Made by a program: the position numbers and the translations under genes. The notes under the pieces are model-generated. The model made no database searches. It was not told the DNA's origin and was given only the letters and a program-made list of their open reading frames with translations. Of a stretch of 64,000 bases of DNA, positions 1 to 8,758 are shown in pieces (within the stretch, counting starts at the first letter, position 1; the number at the start of each line of letters is the position of its first letter). Origin of the DNA: Desulfobulbaceae bacterium DB1 (GTDB lineage: Bacteria; Desulfobacterota; Desulfobulbia; Desulfobulbales; SURF-16); assembly GCA_001914235.1 (NCBI GenBank), contig MQUF01000006.1:62001-126000 (forward strand). The letters are read 5' to 3'.

Positions 1-232
1 CCAGGATATGCAGGGGGGTTTCATCGAGATACGCACTGATTTCGACTCCCGAGACGACTTCAATGCCGTTCTTTTTCCCGGCCTCCATGGCCTCGGCCGT
101 TCCCTCGATGGTGTCGTGATCGGTAATGGAGATTGCCGAGATGCCGAGCCGCCGGGCTTCCTCAACCAGTTCTTCCGGGGTCATGGTTCCATCGGAACAG
201 GTCGAATGAAGATGCAGATCGATATATTTCAT
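1..232 (-). CDS. PHP-domain phosphoesterase, N-terminal part (runs off the left edge)
   Basis: The minus strand from position 232 reads MKYIDLHLHSTCSDGT, the classic PHP-domain opening with its metal-binding HxH, followed by a second metal motif, SITDHDTIEG. The PHP family hydrolyses phosphoesters with a di- or trinuclear metal site; stand-alone members of this type include 3',5'-nucleoside bisphosphate phosphatase / RNase AM. Only about 77 residues lie in the window, so the C-terminal half and the exact subfamily cannot be seen. It is transcribed away from pilT. Confidence 0.85.
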   Translation of the reverse strand, partial: MKYIDLHLHSTCSDGTMTPEELVEEARRLGISAISITDHDTIEGTAEAMEAGKKNGIEVVSGVEISAYLDETPLHIL

Positions 233-558
233 TTATGAATTTTATCCGCATCAGGGGAGCTCTGCAAGAAGATTAGGTTGAAAATCTGTAACTATCCTGC
301 AGGGCCGCATTTGTTCCAGCGTCTGCCGATGGTCGCTTGCCTGTCATCGGCCTGATCCGCATGCCCTCTGTTTTGTCATGAAAGGAGTTTTACGGGTTCA
401 TCATTATTTGTTTGAATAATAGATCTTCCTCTTGTTAAGATAATCACTGTATGTGGATTCCGGAGAGGTCTTTCCGGCGGATGATACCACGGCACCATTG
501 TTTTTGTTTCGCAAGAGATTTGCAGGATATTTTTCAGGTTTTACCGTAAGGGGGAATC
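233..558. other. Non-coding gap between the divergent PHP and pilT genes
   Basis: I see no coding sequence here. The stretch must hold the promoters of both flanking genes. One imperfect hairpin is visible: GCCGATG at 325-331 pairs with CATCGGC at 345-351. A good ribosome binding site for pilT (AAGGGGG, 548-554) ends the gap. I could not identify a convincing sigma-54 or sigma-70 promoter. Confidence 0.5.
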
Positions 559-1641
559 ATGGCACAGATTGATGCCTTTTTTAAGCTGATGAACGACCAG
601 GGGGCCTCGGACCTGCATCTGGTTGCCGGCCAGCAGCCCGTGCTTCGCATACGGGGTGATATGGAGCGGGTCAAGTACAAGGTTCTTGATAATGACACGT
701 TGAAGGCCATGTTGTATGAAATTGTCAGTGAGGACAAGGCGAAGCACTTTGAGGAAACCGGGGATGTCGATTTCGGCTATGAAATTCCCGGTTTAGCCAG
801 GTACCGCGGTAATTTGTTCCAGCAGAAGTATGGTATCGGCGCCGTCTTCCGGGAAATTCCCAGTGAAATCCTCAGTTGTGACCAGTTGAAGCTGCCCGGG
901 GTGATCAAGAAACTTGCTTACCTGCCCAAGGGGATGGTACTTGTTACCGGGCCGACAGGCAGCGGCAAGTCAACAACCCTTGCCGCCATTGTCGATGAAG
1001 TCAACAGCTCGCGCAGCGACCATATTCTGACCATTGAAGATCCCATCGAGTTTGTTCACAAAAGCAAGAAATGCGTTGTCAATCATCGGGAGGTCGGCCT
1101 GCACACCCAGAGCTTTTCCGCCGCCCTGCGCGGGGCGCTGCGTGAAGACCCTGATATCATCCTTGTGGGCGAGATGCGCGATCTTGAAACCATTGCCCTG
1201 GCCATGGAGGCGGCCATGACCGGTCATCTTGTTTTCGGCACCCTGCATACCCTGAATGCGGCGAAAACCGTGGACAGGGTCATTGAGATTTTCCCCTCCA
1301 GCCAGCAGGCCCAGGTTCGCTCCACCCTGGCGGACGCCCTGAAGGCGGTGGTTTCGCAAACCCTTTTCAAGCGGATCGATGTCAAGGGCAGGTGCGCTGC
1401 CCTGGAAATTCTTATTTGCACACCGGCCGTGCGCAACCTCATCCGTGAAGGAAAGACCTATCAGATTCCATCGGCCATGCAGACCGGCAAGCGCTACGGC
1501 ATGCAAACCCTTGACGATGCCATTCTGGAGCACCTTACCAATGGCTGGATATCCCCGGACGCAGCTTATTCAAACTGCATTGACAAGGGTAAGTTTGTTC
1601 AGTTTCTGAGCAAGCCGCCCACCGATTTTACCGATGTGTGA
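559..1641 (+). CDS. pilT: Type IV pilus retraction ATPase PilT
   Basis: A 360-residue hexameric ATPase of the secretion-ATPase superfamily that depolymerises type IV pili at the inner-membrane base and powers twitching and DNA uptake. The Walker A motif GPTGSGKS is at residues 131-138, the Asp-box/Walker B region DPDIILVGEMRD near 197-208, and the His box GHLVFGTLHT near 222-231. AVRNLIRE at 290-297 is the AIRNLIRE signature that separates PilT from PilB. The start has an AAGGGGG ribosome binding site. Its 3' end overlaps the end of comEC on the other strand by 43 bp. No other pil genes are in the window. Confidence 0.96.
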   Translation: MAQIDAFFKLMNDQGASDLHLVAGQQPVLRIRGDMERVKYKVLDNDTLKAMLYEIVSEDKAKHFEETGDVDFGYEIPGLARYRGNLFQQKYGIGAVFREIPSEILSCDQLKLPGVIKKLAYLPKGMVLVTGPTGSGKSTTLAAIVDEVNSSRSDHILTIEDPIEFVHKSKKCVVNHREVGLHTQSFSAALRGALREDPDIILVGEMRDLETIALAMEAAMTGHLVFGTLHTLNAAKTVDRVIEIFPSSQQAQVRSTLADALKAVVSQTLFKRIDVKGRCAALEILICTPAVRNLIREGKTYQIPSAMQTGKRYGMQTLDDAILEHLTNGWISPDAAYSNCIDKGKFVQFLSKPPTDFTDV

Positions 1642-4160
1642 TTTTCCTTTGTGCCGGCCGCAAAGGTGGTTACTGCAATTTCCCCTTTTCTCACGGAAAA
1701 GGTGATTGTCCCGTCAACCGCGGTAATGTAGCTGGTGAACCCCGCTTTCGCGCACCGTTCCTCGACTTCGACGGCGGGGAATTTTCCCTTCTTGTGTTTG
1801 CCGGCTGAGATGACTCCGTAAGCGGGAGATACCGCGGCAAGAAATTCCTCACTGCTGGACGTGTTGCTGCCGTGGTGGGCAAGCAAAAGCACGTCGGCGC
1901 GTATCGCTTTTTTCTCCTTCACCAATCTTTTTTCCGTATCCTGATCAATATCTCCGCTGAAAAGAAACTGCCGGCCCCGGCTGTCGAACCGTATCACCAG
2001 GCTCTTGCCGTTATCGGTAAAAATGTCTTTGCTGCGGTGGTAATCAGCGATGTTGACCAGCCGTGCTTCCGTGGTTTGCAGCAGGGTTTCGTTTTCGCCG
2101 GGGATATGCAGCGTGGTCCCCAGCCGCCGGGCAAGCGTCAGCAGTTCGGCGTAGCGTGTCCCGTCGGCTTTTGCGCCGTTTATCCAAAGGGTGCGCGGCC
2201 TGAATCGTTCCAGGATGAAGAAGAGTCCGTTGTAATGATCCCCATCCGGATGGCTGATGACGATTCCTTCCAGGCGGGTGATTCTTTTCTTCCAGAGGTA
2301 GGGTGCAATAATGTTTTCCCCGGCATCGAAACGGTCGGAAAAGGCGCCGCCGCCATCGATGAGGACGTGGCCCTTGCCTGGAAGTCCGACAACCACGGCA
2401 TTTCCCTGACCCACGTCGAGGATTGCCGCGCTCACCGTCGAACTCTGCCGGCTGCGGGCGTGATGGGAAACGGGGATAGCGACCAGCAGCACGATGCAGA
2501 ACGCGCAAATGATGCGCGCCACCTTGCTTTTTTTCAGAAACAGCAGGCTGCCGAGCAGCAGGTAGTAAATAAATATTTCCGTCAGTGTCGGCGTCGACAT
2601 CCAGACGGATGCGAAAGGCAGGTCGGCCAGTCGCGCGCTGACGGCATCAGCCGCCTGGATGCCGAGGCCGCCTGTTTTCAGGAGCAGATGGGACAATTCC
2701 GGGGCGAGAAAAATGAAGGGGAAGCTGATGAGTCCCAGCGGCAACGCCCAGAAGCAGAGAAGTGGTTCGAGCAGCAGGGTGGAAACGACGGAAAGCGGGG
2801 AAAAGCGGTTGAAATAGTACAGGAGCAGGGGCAGGGTGCCGACTGTTGCCGCGCAGGAAGCCAAAACCGCGAATTTCAGTGTCTGAAAAATTTTCCTGCG
2901 CTTTGGTGATGTCGTCGTTTCCTCGTCATTTTGTCGCTTGTCGACGATTTGCGGCAAAATAGCGGCCATGGAGATAACGGCGGCAAAGGAGAGCTGGAAT
3001 GACACGGTGAAAAGGGAAGACGGATAGGCAATGAGGATGAGCAGGGCGGCGATGGCTATGTTGGTGGGGACATGCCATTGCCGGTCAACAAGAACGGCCG
3101 CCAGAAAGACGCTGGTCATGATCAGGGCGCGCACAACCGGAACCTGGAATCCGGCAATCAGCGCATAGCCGCACAGCAGGGGAAAGGTGAGCAGGGCGGC
3201 AATTTTCCAGACCGAGGTGTGCAGCAGCAGCCATGTCGATCGGCGAAGGAGAAAATTGATGACAAACCCGAGGCCAAGGGCGATAAGGCCCATGTGGAGA
3301 CCGGAAATGGCGAGAAGATGCACCGCCCCTGTTGCCTTGAAATTTTCCAGGGTCTCCGGTGTGATGGAACCTCTCTCTCCTGTCAGGATTGCCTGGTAGA
3401 GGCTGCTTTGAGCCGGGGGCAGCGAGGTCTCCAGAAAACGGTTGACGCGATGGCGGACCTGCTCCGGGAAAAAACGCAGCTTCTGCGGCAAAGACGAATT
3501 ACTCGGGGAATCGATTATTTGGAGCAGGGCCGGGGAGCTGACCCAGCCTGTTGTGTAGATTGATTTTTGCGCGAGAAAGGCGGGATAGTCAAAACTGCCC
3601 GGAGTGCCGTAGCGCTGCGGACGTGAGATACGGGCCCTGGCCAAAACTTTTTTGCCGGGCACAAGCTCGGGTGGCGGCGGGGCTTTCATGCTGAGCTCGA
3701 TTTTACCGTTTGCTTGCCGATAAAATAATGGATTTGGCGTGCGCAGAATCTCCTGCCCTTGCGTTTTCCAGTCAGTGGTTTCCGGCGAGATTAATCCCTC
3801 GGCCCGGATCAGCAGTTTTGTTTTGTCGGGAGAAACGCTTGGCGCCTCAATCAGTGTGCCGTAAAGAGTCGCTTCGGACTCGACCGGGAAGAGGTGATAC
3901 AGGCTGGATGGCGAAGAAGGCGGCGCACGGTGAATTTCTCCCTGCAGGAAACCGCAGGTGAGCAGAAAGAGGAGAAGGAGCACTTGCTGCGCCCCATGTT
4001 GATCCTTCCACCAGGAAAAAAAGACGGCAACGGCAAGAATAGATGCGATGGGCAACAGAAAAGAGGGGCTGGCGGAGAAAAAGGCGGAGCAGCCGATGCC
4101 GGTTGCAAAGGCGATCACCGCTCCTGTGAGAAGAGTTGGTGATCGCCTGCGGAGCAGCAT
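1599..4160 (-). CDS. comEC: ComEC/Rec2 DNA-uptake channel with metallo-beta-lactamase domain
   Basis: An 853-residue inner-membrane protein that passes transforming DNA into the cytoplasm. The N-terminal third is a DUF4131-like soluble domain after two hydrophobic segments. The middle is the polytopic Competence domain, including HLLAISGLHMGLIALGLGF. From about residue 578 comes a metallo-beta-lactamase-like domain (LDVGQGNAVVV, SHPDGDHYNGL, LLLAHHGSN). Length and order are those of a full ComEC. Next to pilT it suggests a natural-transformation function, though no other com genes are visible. The gene starts 11 bp after the sigma-factor gene ends, so the two are probably co-transcribed. Confidence 0.93.
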   Translation of the reverse strand: MLLRRRSPTLLTGAVIAFATGIGCSAFFSASPSFLLPIASILAVAVFFSWWKDQHGAQQVLLLLFLLTCGFLQGEIHRAPPSSPSSLYHLFPVESEATLYGTLIEAPSVSPDKTKLLIRAEGLISPETTDWKTQGQEILRTPNPLFYRQANGKIELSMKAPPPPELVPGKKVLARARISRPQRYGTPGSFDYPAFLAQKSIYTTGWVSSPALLQIIDSPSNSSLPQKLRFFPEQVRHRVNRFLETSLPPAQSSLYQAILTGERGSITPETLENFKATGAVHLLAISGLHMGLIALGLGFVINFLLRRSTWLLLHTSVWKIAALLTFPLLCGYALIAGFQVPVVRALIMTSVFLAAVLVDRQWHVPTNIAIAALLILIAYPSSLFTVSFQLSFAAVISMAAILPQIVDKRQNDEETTTSPKRRKIFQTLKFAVLASCAATVGTLPLLLYYFNRFSPLSVVSTLLLEPLLCFWALPLGLISFPFIFLAPELSHLLLKTGGLGIQAADAVSARLADLPFASVWMSTPTLTEIFIYYLLLGSLLFLKKSKVARIICAFCIVLLVAIPVSHHARSRQSSTVSAAILDVGQGNAVVVGLPGKGHVLIDGGGAFSDRFDAGENIIAPYLWKKRITRLEGIVISHPDGDHYNGLFFILERFRPRTLWINGAKADGTRYAELLTLARRLGTTLHIPGENETLLQTTEARLVNIADYHRSKDIFTDNGKSLVIRFDSRGRQFLFSGDIDQDTEKRLVKEKKAIRADVLLLAHHGSNTSSSEEFLAAVSPAYGVISAGKHKKGKFPAVEVEERCAKAGFTSYITAVDGTITFSVRKGEIAVTTFAAGTKENHTSVKSVGGLLRN

Positions 4161-4171
4161 CGGTTCGTTTC

Positions 4172-5491
4172 CTAGTCAAGGAAGAATTTAAGTTTGTCCC
4201 GTCGGCTGGAGTGGCGTAAGCGATTAAGCGCTTTTTTCTCGATCTGCCGGATGCGTTCCCTGGAAACATTAAATCGTTTGCCGATTTCCTCAAGGGTATA
4301 CTCCGCATCTTCGCCGATGCCGAAGCGAAGCCGGATGATCTTTTCCTCACGGGGGCTCAAGGTGGCCAGGATGGTTTTTACCCGATCGGAAAGCTCATAG
4401 TTCTTGACTGCCTCATAGGGGGAAATGGACTCCTGGTTTTCGAGGAAATCCCCCAGGGTGCTGTCGTCGTCGCCAACCGGCGTTTCAAGTGATATCGGTT
4501 CACGGGATGCCTCGAGTATGGCAAGAATCTTGTCCATGGGCAACCCGGTTTTGTCGGATATCTCGACCGGTGTCGGTTCACGGCCCAATTCCTTGAGCAG
4601 CGAATAGAATGCCTTGAAGAACTGACTGCGCAGTTCGAGAAAGTGAACGGGCAGGCGAATGGTGCGGGTCTTGTCGAGAATGGCCCTGGTGATCGCCTGT
4701 CTGATCCACCAGCTGGCGTACGTGGAAAATTTGTTGCCTTTTTTGTAGTCAAAGCGGAAGACGGCGCGCATGAGGCCGAGATTGCCTTCCTGGATAAGGT
4801 CGGCCAGGCTGAGTCCTTGATGCATGTAGCGTTTGGCGATGCTGACAACCAGCCGCAGGTTCGCCTTGATCATGGCGTCCTTGGCCGTTTCAATGGAGCG
4901 GGCATACAGATTGATCCGATTTTCAGCCTGTTGCAGCTGTTCGAGATCGCGGTGGATGCCGGCGGCCTCCTGCACCCGTTTACACATGTAGTTGAGATGC
5001 TGTTTTTTGGGCTTTAAGGTTGGGTCCCGTTTTTCCCACAGGGCGATGCGATCAACGAGCTGTTTCATCTCGTCAACGTCGGAGGTGTCACTGTGGATGG
5101 TTTTGATGATAGCGTCAAAGCCTTCGCGGATGATTCGGCTGTATTTTTCTTCTTCCTCGGGGGTGAGGAGGTCAAAGCGTCCCATCTCGCGCAGATAGGT
5201 GGTGGTGGTTTCCTCCACCTCCTGGGGCTCATCCTTTGCGTCGGAAGACTTGCCTCCTTCTTTTAAGGCGTCTTCAATATCCTCTTCGTGCCAGTCTTTG
5301 TCGTCGCCTTTGTTTTTGCCCAGATCCGGCTTGGTGGCGACATCAATTTCGTTTTGATCGAGAAAGGCAAAAATTTCATCTATATAGCTGGCGTCTTTGT
5401 CTTCAGGAATAAGGTCGTTCAGCACATCAATGCTGATGCAGCCTTTTTCCTTCCCGGCTTTCAATATTCTGTCTTTGATGTCGGCAGGCAC
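4172..5491 (-). CDS. RpoD-like sigma-70 factor (group 1 or 2)
   Basis: A 439-residue sigma-70 family factor. Visible parts are a short region 1.1 (about 10-55), region 1.2 (YLREMGRFDLLTPEEE, about 99-114), region 2 (ANLRLVVSIAKRYMHQG, then YASWWIRQAITRAILD), region 3, and region 4 ending in the helix-turn-helix YTLEEIGKRFNVSRERIRQIE. Presence of 1.1 and 1.2 points to a housekeeping-type factor. However, it lacks the long insert between 1.2 and 2, region 3 begins LPVHFLELRSQFFKAF rather than the usual HMIE-type sequence, and it is not next to dnaG. It may therefore be a second RpoD paralogue or a stationary-phase-type factor rather than the main one. Confidence 0.9.
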   Translation of the reverse strand: MPADIKDRILKAGKEKGCISIDVLNDLIPEDKDASYIDEIFAFLDQNEIDVATKPDLGKNKGDDKDWHEEDIEDALKEGGKSSDAKDEPQEVEETTTTYLREMGRFDLLTPEEEEKYSRIIREGFDAIIKTIHSDTSDVDEMKQLVDRIALWEKRDPTLKPKKQHLNYMCKRVQEAAGIHRDLEQLQQAENRINLYARSIETAKDAMIKANLRLVVSIAKRYMHQGLSLADLIQEGNLGLMRAVFRFDYKKGNKFSTYASWWIRQAITRAILDKTRTIRLPVHFLELRSQFFKAFYSLLKELGREPTPVEISDKTGLPMDKILAILEASREPISLETPVGDDDSTLGDFLENQESISPYEAVKNYELSDRVKTILATLSPREEKIIRLRFGIGEDAEYTLEEIGKRFNVSRERIRQIEKKALNRLRHSSRRDKLKFFLD

Positions 5492-5757
5492 AGATAGTTG
5501 TCTCTCGGATAGTTAGGGTAAGTACTATTCAAAATAAGGTTTGATAAGACAATGAAGGGCTGATCGCCAAAACCACCTAATTTAAACAATTTTCATCAGT
5601 GCTGCAAGAGGAAAAAAGAAAAAAAGAGCTGCCTTGACTTTGCGGTTAAGGTATTTCATAATTTGTCATCTTTAGAAGAGAGCAATTGGCAGGGGCGTTT
5701 GTTCCAAGACGAATGGTGTGTGAAACAACATTATCAGATAAAAAGAGGCTTTTGCAA

Positions 5758-7320
5758 GTGAGAAAAAAGTTACAGCGTCGATCCTGCGGTATTCTCGTGC
5801 ACGTGACCTCTCTACCTGGTCCTTACGGGGTAGGCGATCTTGATTCCGCCTGCGTCTTTCTTGATTTTCTTGAACAGGCCGGGCAATCGTACTGGCAGTT
5901 TCTCCCCACCGGGGTGGGATGTGGCGCGTTCGGCCATTCACCCTATATGAGCCTGTCCGCCTTTGCCGGCAGCCCCTTGCTTATCAGCCCCAATTTTCTT
6001 CTGGAGAAAGGGTTGCTGCTGAAAGAGGATCTGGCGGCGTCCACTTTTTTTTCCGAGTACGCGGTTGATTTCCAGGCTGTTTCCGATTTCAAGGGGCGTC
6101 TGTTGCTTAAGGCGTTTCAGTATTTTGATGCCCTTGCCCTTTATCATGACGCCTTTGATGAATTTGCCCGGGAACATGCGGCATGGCTTGATGATTATGC
6201 CCTGTTTATGAGCCTGCGGGAAAAATTCGGATCACGGCCATGGTATGAGTGGCCCCGTGACCTTGCCCGGCATGAAGAAAAAAGCCTTGCCGCCGCGGCA
6301 AGGGAGCTTGCCGATTCCATTCGCTTTCACAAGTTTGTCCAGTTTGTTTTTTTTGCCCAGTGGCGCCGGATGCGGCAGGCGGCCACGAGAAAAAAAATCA
6401 GTTTGATCGGCGATATCCCGATTTATGTCGGCAATGACAGTGCCGATGTCTGGGCCAATCAGGCATGTTTTGATCTTGACTCAAAAACCATGAAGCCGCG
6501 CTATGTCGCCGGGGTGCCGCCGGATTATTTCAGCGCAACGGGGCAGCGGTGGGGAAATCCGCTTTATCTCTGGCAGCAGGGCGGAAAGCCGAACCCGCGT
6601 CTTTATCAGTGGTGGAGTCAGCGGTTTGCTCACATCGGAAAGATGGTTGATGTGGTTCGCATCGATCATTTCCGGGGGTTTGCCTCCTACTGGCGGATTC
6701 CCGAGGAAGAGAAGACCGCGGTTAACGGAAAATGGATCAAGGGGCCGGGGGCCGAATTTTTTCATCAGGTTGCAGAGTCGATAAAAAATCTTGTCATCAT
6801 CGCCGAGGATCTGGGCGTCATTACCCCGGATGTCGAGGAGCTGCGGGACAGCCTTGGTTTTCCCGGCATGAAGATCCTGCAGTTTGCCTTTGAACCCGAT
6901 GAGGCCAACATTTATCTTCCCCATAACTATTCGACAACCAACTGTGTTGTCTATACCGGAACCCATGATAATGATACCACGGTCGGCTGGTACTTCGACG
7001 GCGCGGTTTCCGCAGTCGCCAAGGACAGGGCGCGGCGCTATGCGAACAGCGACGGAGGAGTGATTCACCGGGATTTTATCCGCATGGCCTATTCCTCGGT
7101 GGCCAATCTTGCCGTTGTGCCCTTGCAGGATGCCCTGGGGTTTGGATCGGATTGCCGGATGAATCGCCCCAGCGTGAGCGAGGGAAATTGGGCGTGGCGA
7201 TGTGCGTCCCGATTTTTGACAAACGATCTTGCCCGCTATCTGGCTGATGAGGCCGTTTTCTACGGACGTCGGCGGGGTGATGAACTGAAGGGGGATTTTG
7301 ATGAAGGTACTGGCTTTTAA
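5758..7320 (+). CDS. malQ: 4-alpha-glucanotransferase (amylomaltase)
   Basis: A GH77 enzyme that transfers glucan segments between maltodextrins, acting in glycogen/starch turnover in the cytoplasm. Family motifs are RRSCGILVHVTSLPGPYG at the N-terminus, GHSPYMSLSAFAGSPLL, the nucleophile region VVRIDHFRGF, the acid/base region IIAEDLGVITPDVEELR, and GTHDNDTTVGW. I prefer the GTG at 5758 (AAAAGAGG 9 bases upstream), giving about 520 residues close to the usual ~500. An ATG at 5713 and a TTG at 5686 are in frame and would add 15 and 24 residues. The end overlaps the next gene by 20 bases, so translation is probably coupled. Confidence 0.94.
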   Translation: MRKKLQRRSCGILVHVTSLPGPYGVGDLDSACVFLDFLEQAGQSYWQFLPTGVGCGAFGHSPYMSLSAFAGSPLLISPNFLLEKGLLLKEDLAASTFFSEYAVDFQAVSDFKGRLLLKAFQYFDALALYHDAFDEFAREHAAWLDDYALFMSLREKFGSRPWYEWPRDLARHEEKSLAAAARELADSIRFHKFVQFVFFAQWRRMRQAATRKKISLIGDIPIYVGNDSADVWANQACFDLDSKTMKPRYVAGVPPDYFSATGQRWGNPLYLWQQGGKPNPRLYQWWSQRFAHIGKMVDVVRIDHFRGFASYWRIPEEEKTAVNGKWIKGPGAEFFHQVAESIKNLVIIAEDLGVITPDVEELRDSLGFPGMKILQFAFEPDEANIYLPHNYSTTNCVVYTGTHDNDTTVGWYFDGAVSAVAKDRARRYANSDGGVIHRDFIRMAYSSVANLAVVPLQDALGFGSDCRMNRPSVSEGNWAWRCASRFLTNDLARYLADEAVFYGRRRGDELKGDFDEGTGF

Positions 7321-7873
7321 CGGTTCGCCCCGGAAAAAGGGGAATACCGAGGTGCTGTTGGCCGCGGTGGCCAGGGGGGTGGAGTCTGCCGGCGGCGAGA
7401 TGGAGATTGTTCGCCTGGCTGATTTTTCCATTGGCCCCTGTCTCAGTTGCGGCGGCTGCGATAAAACCGGGATTTGCGTCGTGAAGGATGATATGGGGCT
7501 GATGTATGAAAAAATTGATCAGGCTCGTCGCATTATTCTCGCCTCTCCCATCTATTTTTATGGGGTCACGGCCCAGGCCAAGGCTTTTGTTGATAGGGCT
7601 CAGGCCCTGTGGAGCAGGAAGTATCTCCTGAAGAAAAAGGGTGAATGGCGGGAAGATCCGACCCGGGCGGGATATTTTGTTTCGGTGGCGGCAACCAAAG
7701 GCTTGAAGATATTCGACGGCGCCGTCCTGACTGCCAGATATTTTTATGATGCCGTCGGAATACCTTATGGCGGAGAATTGCTGGTCAAAGGAGTTGATAA
7801 GCGAGGGGACATGGCCAAGGCGATTGAAAAGATACAAGAGGCGGAAGATTTTGGCCGGAGGATTGTTGCCTGA
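7301..7873 (+). CDS. NAD(P)H-dependent FMN reductase / iron-sulfur flavoprotein
   Basis: A 190-residue flavodoxin-fold protein. It opens with MKVLAFNGSPRKKGNTEVLL, the FMN-phosphate loop of the FMN-reductase family. A cysteine cluster CLSCGGCDKTGIC (C-x2-C-x2-C-x5-C) near residues 48-60 resembles the compact 4Fe-4S motif of archaeal-type iron-sulfur flavoproteins (Isf). It probably moves electrons between ferredoxin-like donors and small acceptors; the true substrate is unknown. The ATG at 7301 follows AAGGGGGA, inside the malQ 3' end. Confidence 0.85.
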   Translation: MKVLAFNGSPRKKGNTEVLLAAVARGVESAGGEMEIVRLADFSIGPCLSCGGCDKTGICVVKDDMGLMYEKIDQARRIILASPIYFYGVTAQAKAFVDRAQALWSRKYLLKKKGEWREDPTRAGYFVSVAATKGLKIFDGAVLTARYFYDAVGIPYGGELLVKGVDKRGDMAKAIEKIQEAEDFGRRIVA

Positions 7874-7902
7874 AATTTGACGGACTTGTGTTTGAATTAT
7901 TC

Positions 7903-7931
7903 TTGACAAGAATTTCTTTTTCGTTTAGGTA
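7903..7931 (+). promoter_or_regulatory. Promoter of tRNA-Glu
   Basis: TTGACA at 7903-7908 is a perfect -35 hexamer. TAGGTA at 7926-7931, 17 bases on, is a plausible -10. The mature tRNA begins 17 bases downstream, fitting a short leader. Confidence 0.6.
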
Positions 7932-7947
7932 ATGGCCATCTTTGCAA

Positions 7948-8022
7948 GGCCCCATCGTCTAGCGGTCAGGACGTCGGCCTCTCACGCCGATAACAGGGGT
8001 TCGATTCCCCTTGGGGTCACCA
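7948..8022 (+). tRNA. tRNA-Glu (anticodon CUC)
   Basis: The sequence folds as a cloverleaf. The acceptor stem is GGCCCCA with TGGGGTC (one G-U pair), the anticodon stem TCGGC/GCCGA encloses loop CTCTCAC with anticodon CTC (reads GAG), and the T-arm loop is TTCGATT. The discriminator is A and the 3' CCA is encoded. It has its own promoter and terminator, so it is a single-gene transcript. Confidence 0.95.
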
Positions 8023-8032
8023 AGTGAGCTTC

Positions 8033-8071
8033 AGCCATATCAGCCAATTGTGTTGATATGGCTTTTTTTTT
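8033..8071 (+). terminator. Intrinsic terminator of tRNA-Glu
   Basis: Ten-base perfect stem AGCCATATCA (8033-8042) with TGATATGGCT (8054-8063), followed directly by a run of T. Confidence 0.9.
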
Positions 8072-8188
8072 CAGGTGGCCTGTTTTTAAGTTACCGGCAC
8101 ATGCGTCGTTAAACATCGAAAAGGGCGGACATTACTCATTCCACCCTTTGTCAGGGCTCACGCGGCCGAATAAATATTTTTGATCATT

Positions 8189-8356
8189 TCACTTGTTTTC
8201 TCTGTGTTCGTTTTCCTCCTTGGGCGTGCACACACAGTCAAACCATTCCTCACCTTCGCTGTTGGTACGCCATTCCATATCGCAAACACATGTTTGGTGT
8301 GACTTGCCGGCCTTCTGTTGTGAGTGCTTCGTATTTTTTCGTTTCGCTTTCATCAT
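8189..8356 (-). CDS. Small CxC-motif protein, unknown function
   Basis: A 55-residue basic-to-acidic protein starting MMKAKRKNTKHSQQ. It contains two CVC pairs (HQTCVCDMEW and WFDCVCTPKE) that could bind a metal ion or form disulfides. I chose the ATG at 8356 because a very strong purine-rich site (GGGGGGAGGT) precedes it; an upstream ATG at 8389 lacks one. It follows the DsrC-like gene by 45 bp on the same strand, so the two probably form a two-gene operon. I do not recognise a family. Start and reality of the gene are supported only by the ribosome binding site and the cysteine pattern. Confidence 0.6.
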   Translation of the reverse strand: MMKAKRKNTKHSQQKAGKSHQTCVCDMEWRTNSEGEEWFDCVCTPKEENEHRENK

Positions 8357-8401
8357 ATCATTTACCTCCCCCCTCCATGGGGATTCCAATCTCGGGCCAC
8401 T

Positions 8402-8758
8402 TCAACAGCATTCGTCCATGTGGAAGTGCTTGCCGTCAAGGTTGATAAAACTGATATTCGACGGCTCCGGCAAGCCTGCAATCTTCCAGGCTACCATGGG
8501 GTTGCCGAAGTTGTCGCTGACACATTCACGTTGCCGATGAAGACTTTTGCAGACATAGTTCAGGATGGGAAAAACATGATGTGTCGCATAATAATTCCTT
8601 ATGAAATGGATAAGTTCCAATTTTTCATCGGAAAAATTCATTACCCCCTCGCGCTCTGCCAGAATTCGGGCAACATCCTCATTCCAATCAGCCGGATTTT
8701 TCAAAAAACCCTTTTCATCAACTGAGAGCTTTGTGTTTTTGTAGGCTATTTTCTTCAT
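8402..8758 (-). CDS. DsrC/TusE-family protein lacking the redox cysteines
   Basis: A 118-residue protein whose first 99 residues follow the DsrC fold: GFLKNPADWNEDVARILAER, then LELIHFIRNYYATHHVFPIL, then AWKIAGLPEPS. DsrC normally ends ACKMAGLPKPTGCV, with two cysteines that carry a trisulfide for dissimilatory sulfite reductase. Here the first is Trp91 and the second Ile102, so canonical sulfur-carrier chemistry is not possible at those sites. Instead there is a 16-residue extension ending DECC, plus Cys70 and Cys79. A CAGGAG site precedes the ATG at 8758. It could be a regulatory DsrC-like protein or use the terminal Cys pair. Confidence 0.85.
   Translation of the reverse strand: MKKIAYKNTKLSVDEKGFLKNPADWNEDVARILAEREGVMNFSDEKLELIHFIRNYYATHHVFPILNYVCKSLHRQRECVSDNFGNPMVAWKIAGLPEPSNISFINLDGKHFHMDECC

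Noticed and set aside
1872-2909. 345-codon open frame antisense to comEC
   Set aside because: No family features, no ribosome binding site, and comEC on the other strand is clear; the frame is open because of the GC-rich third positions.
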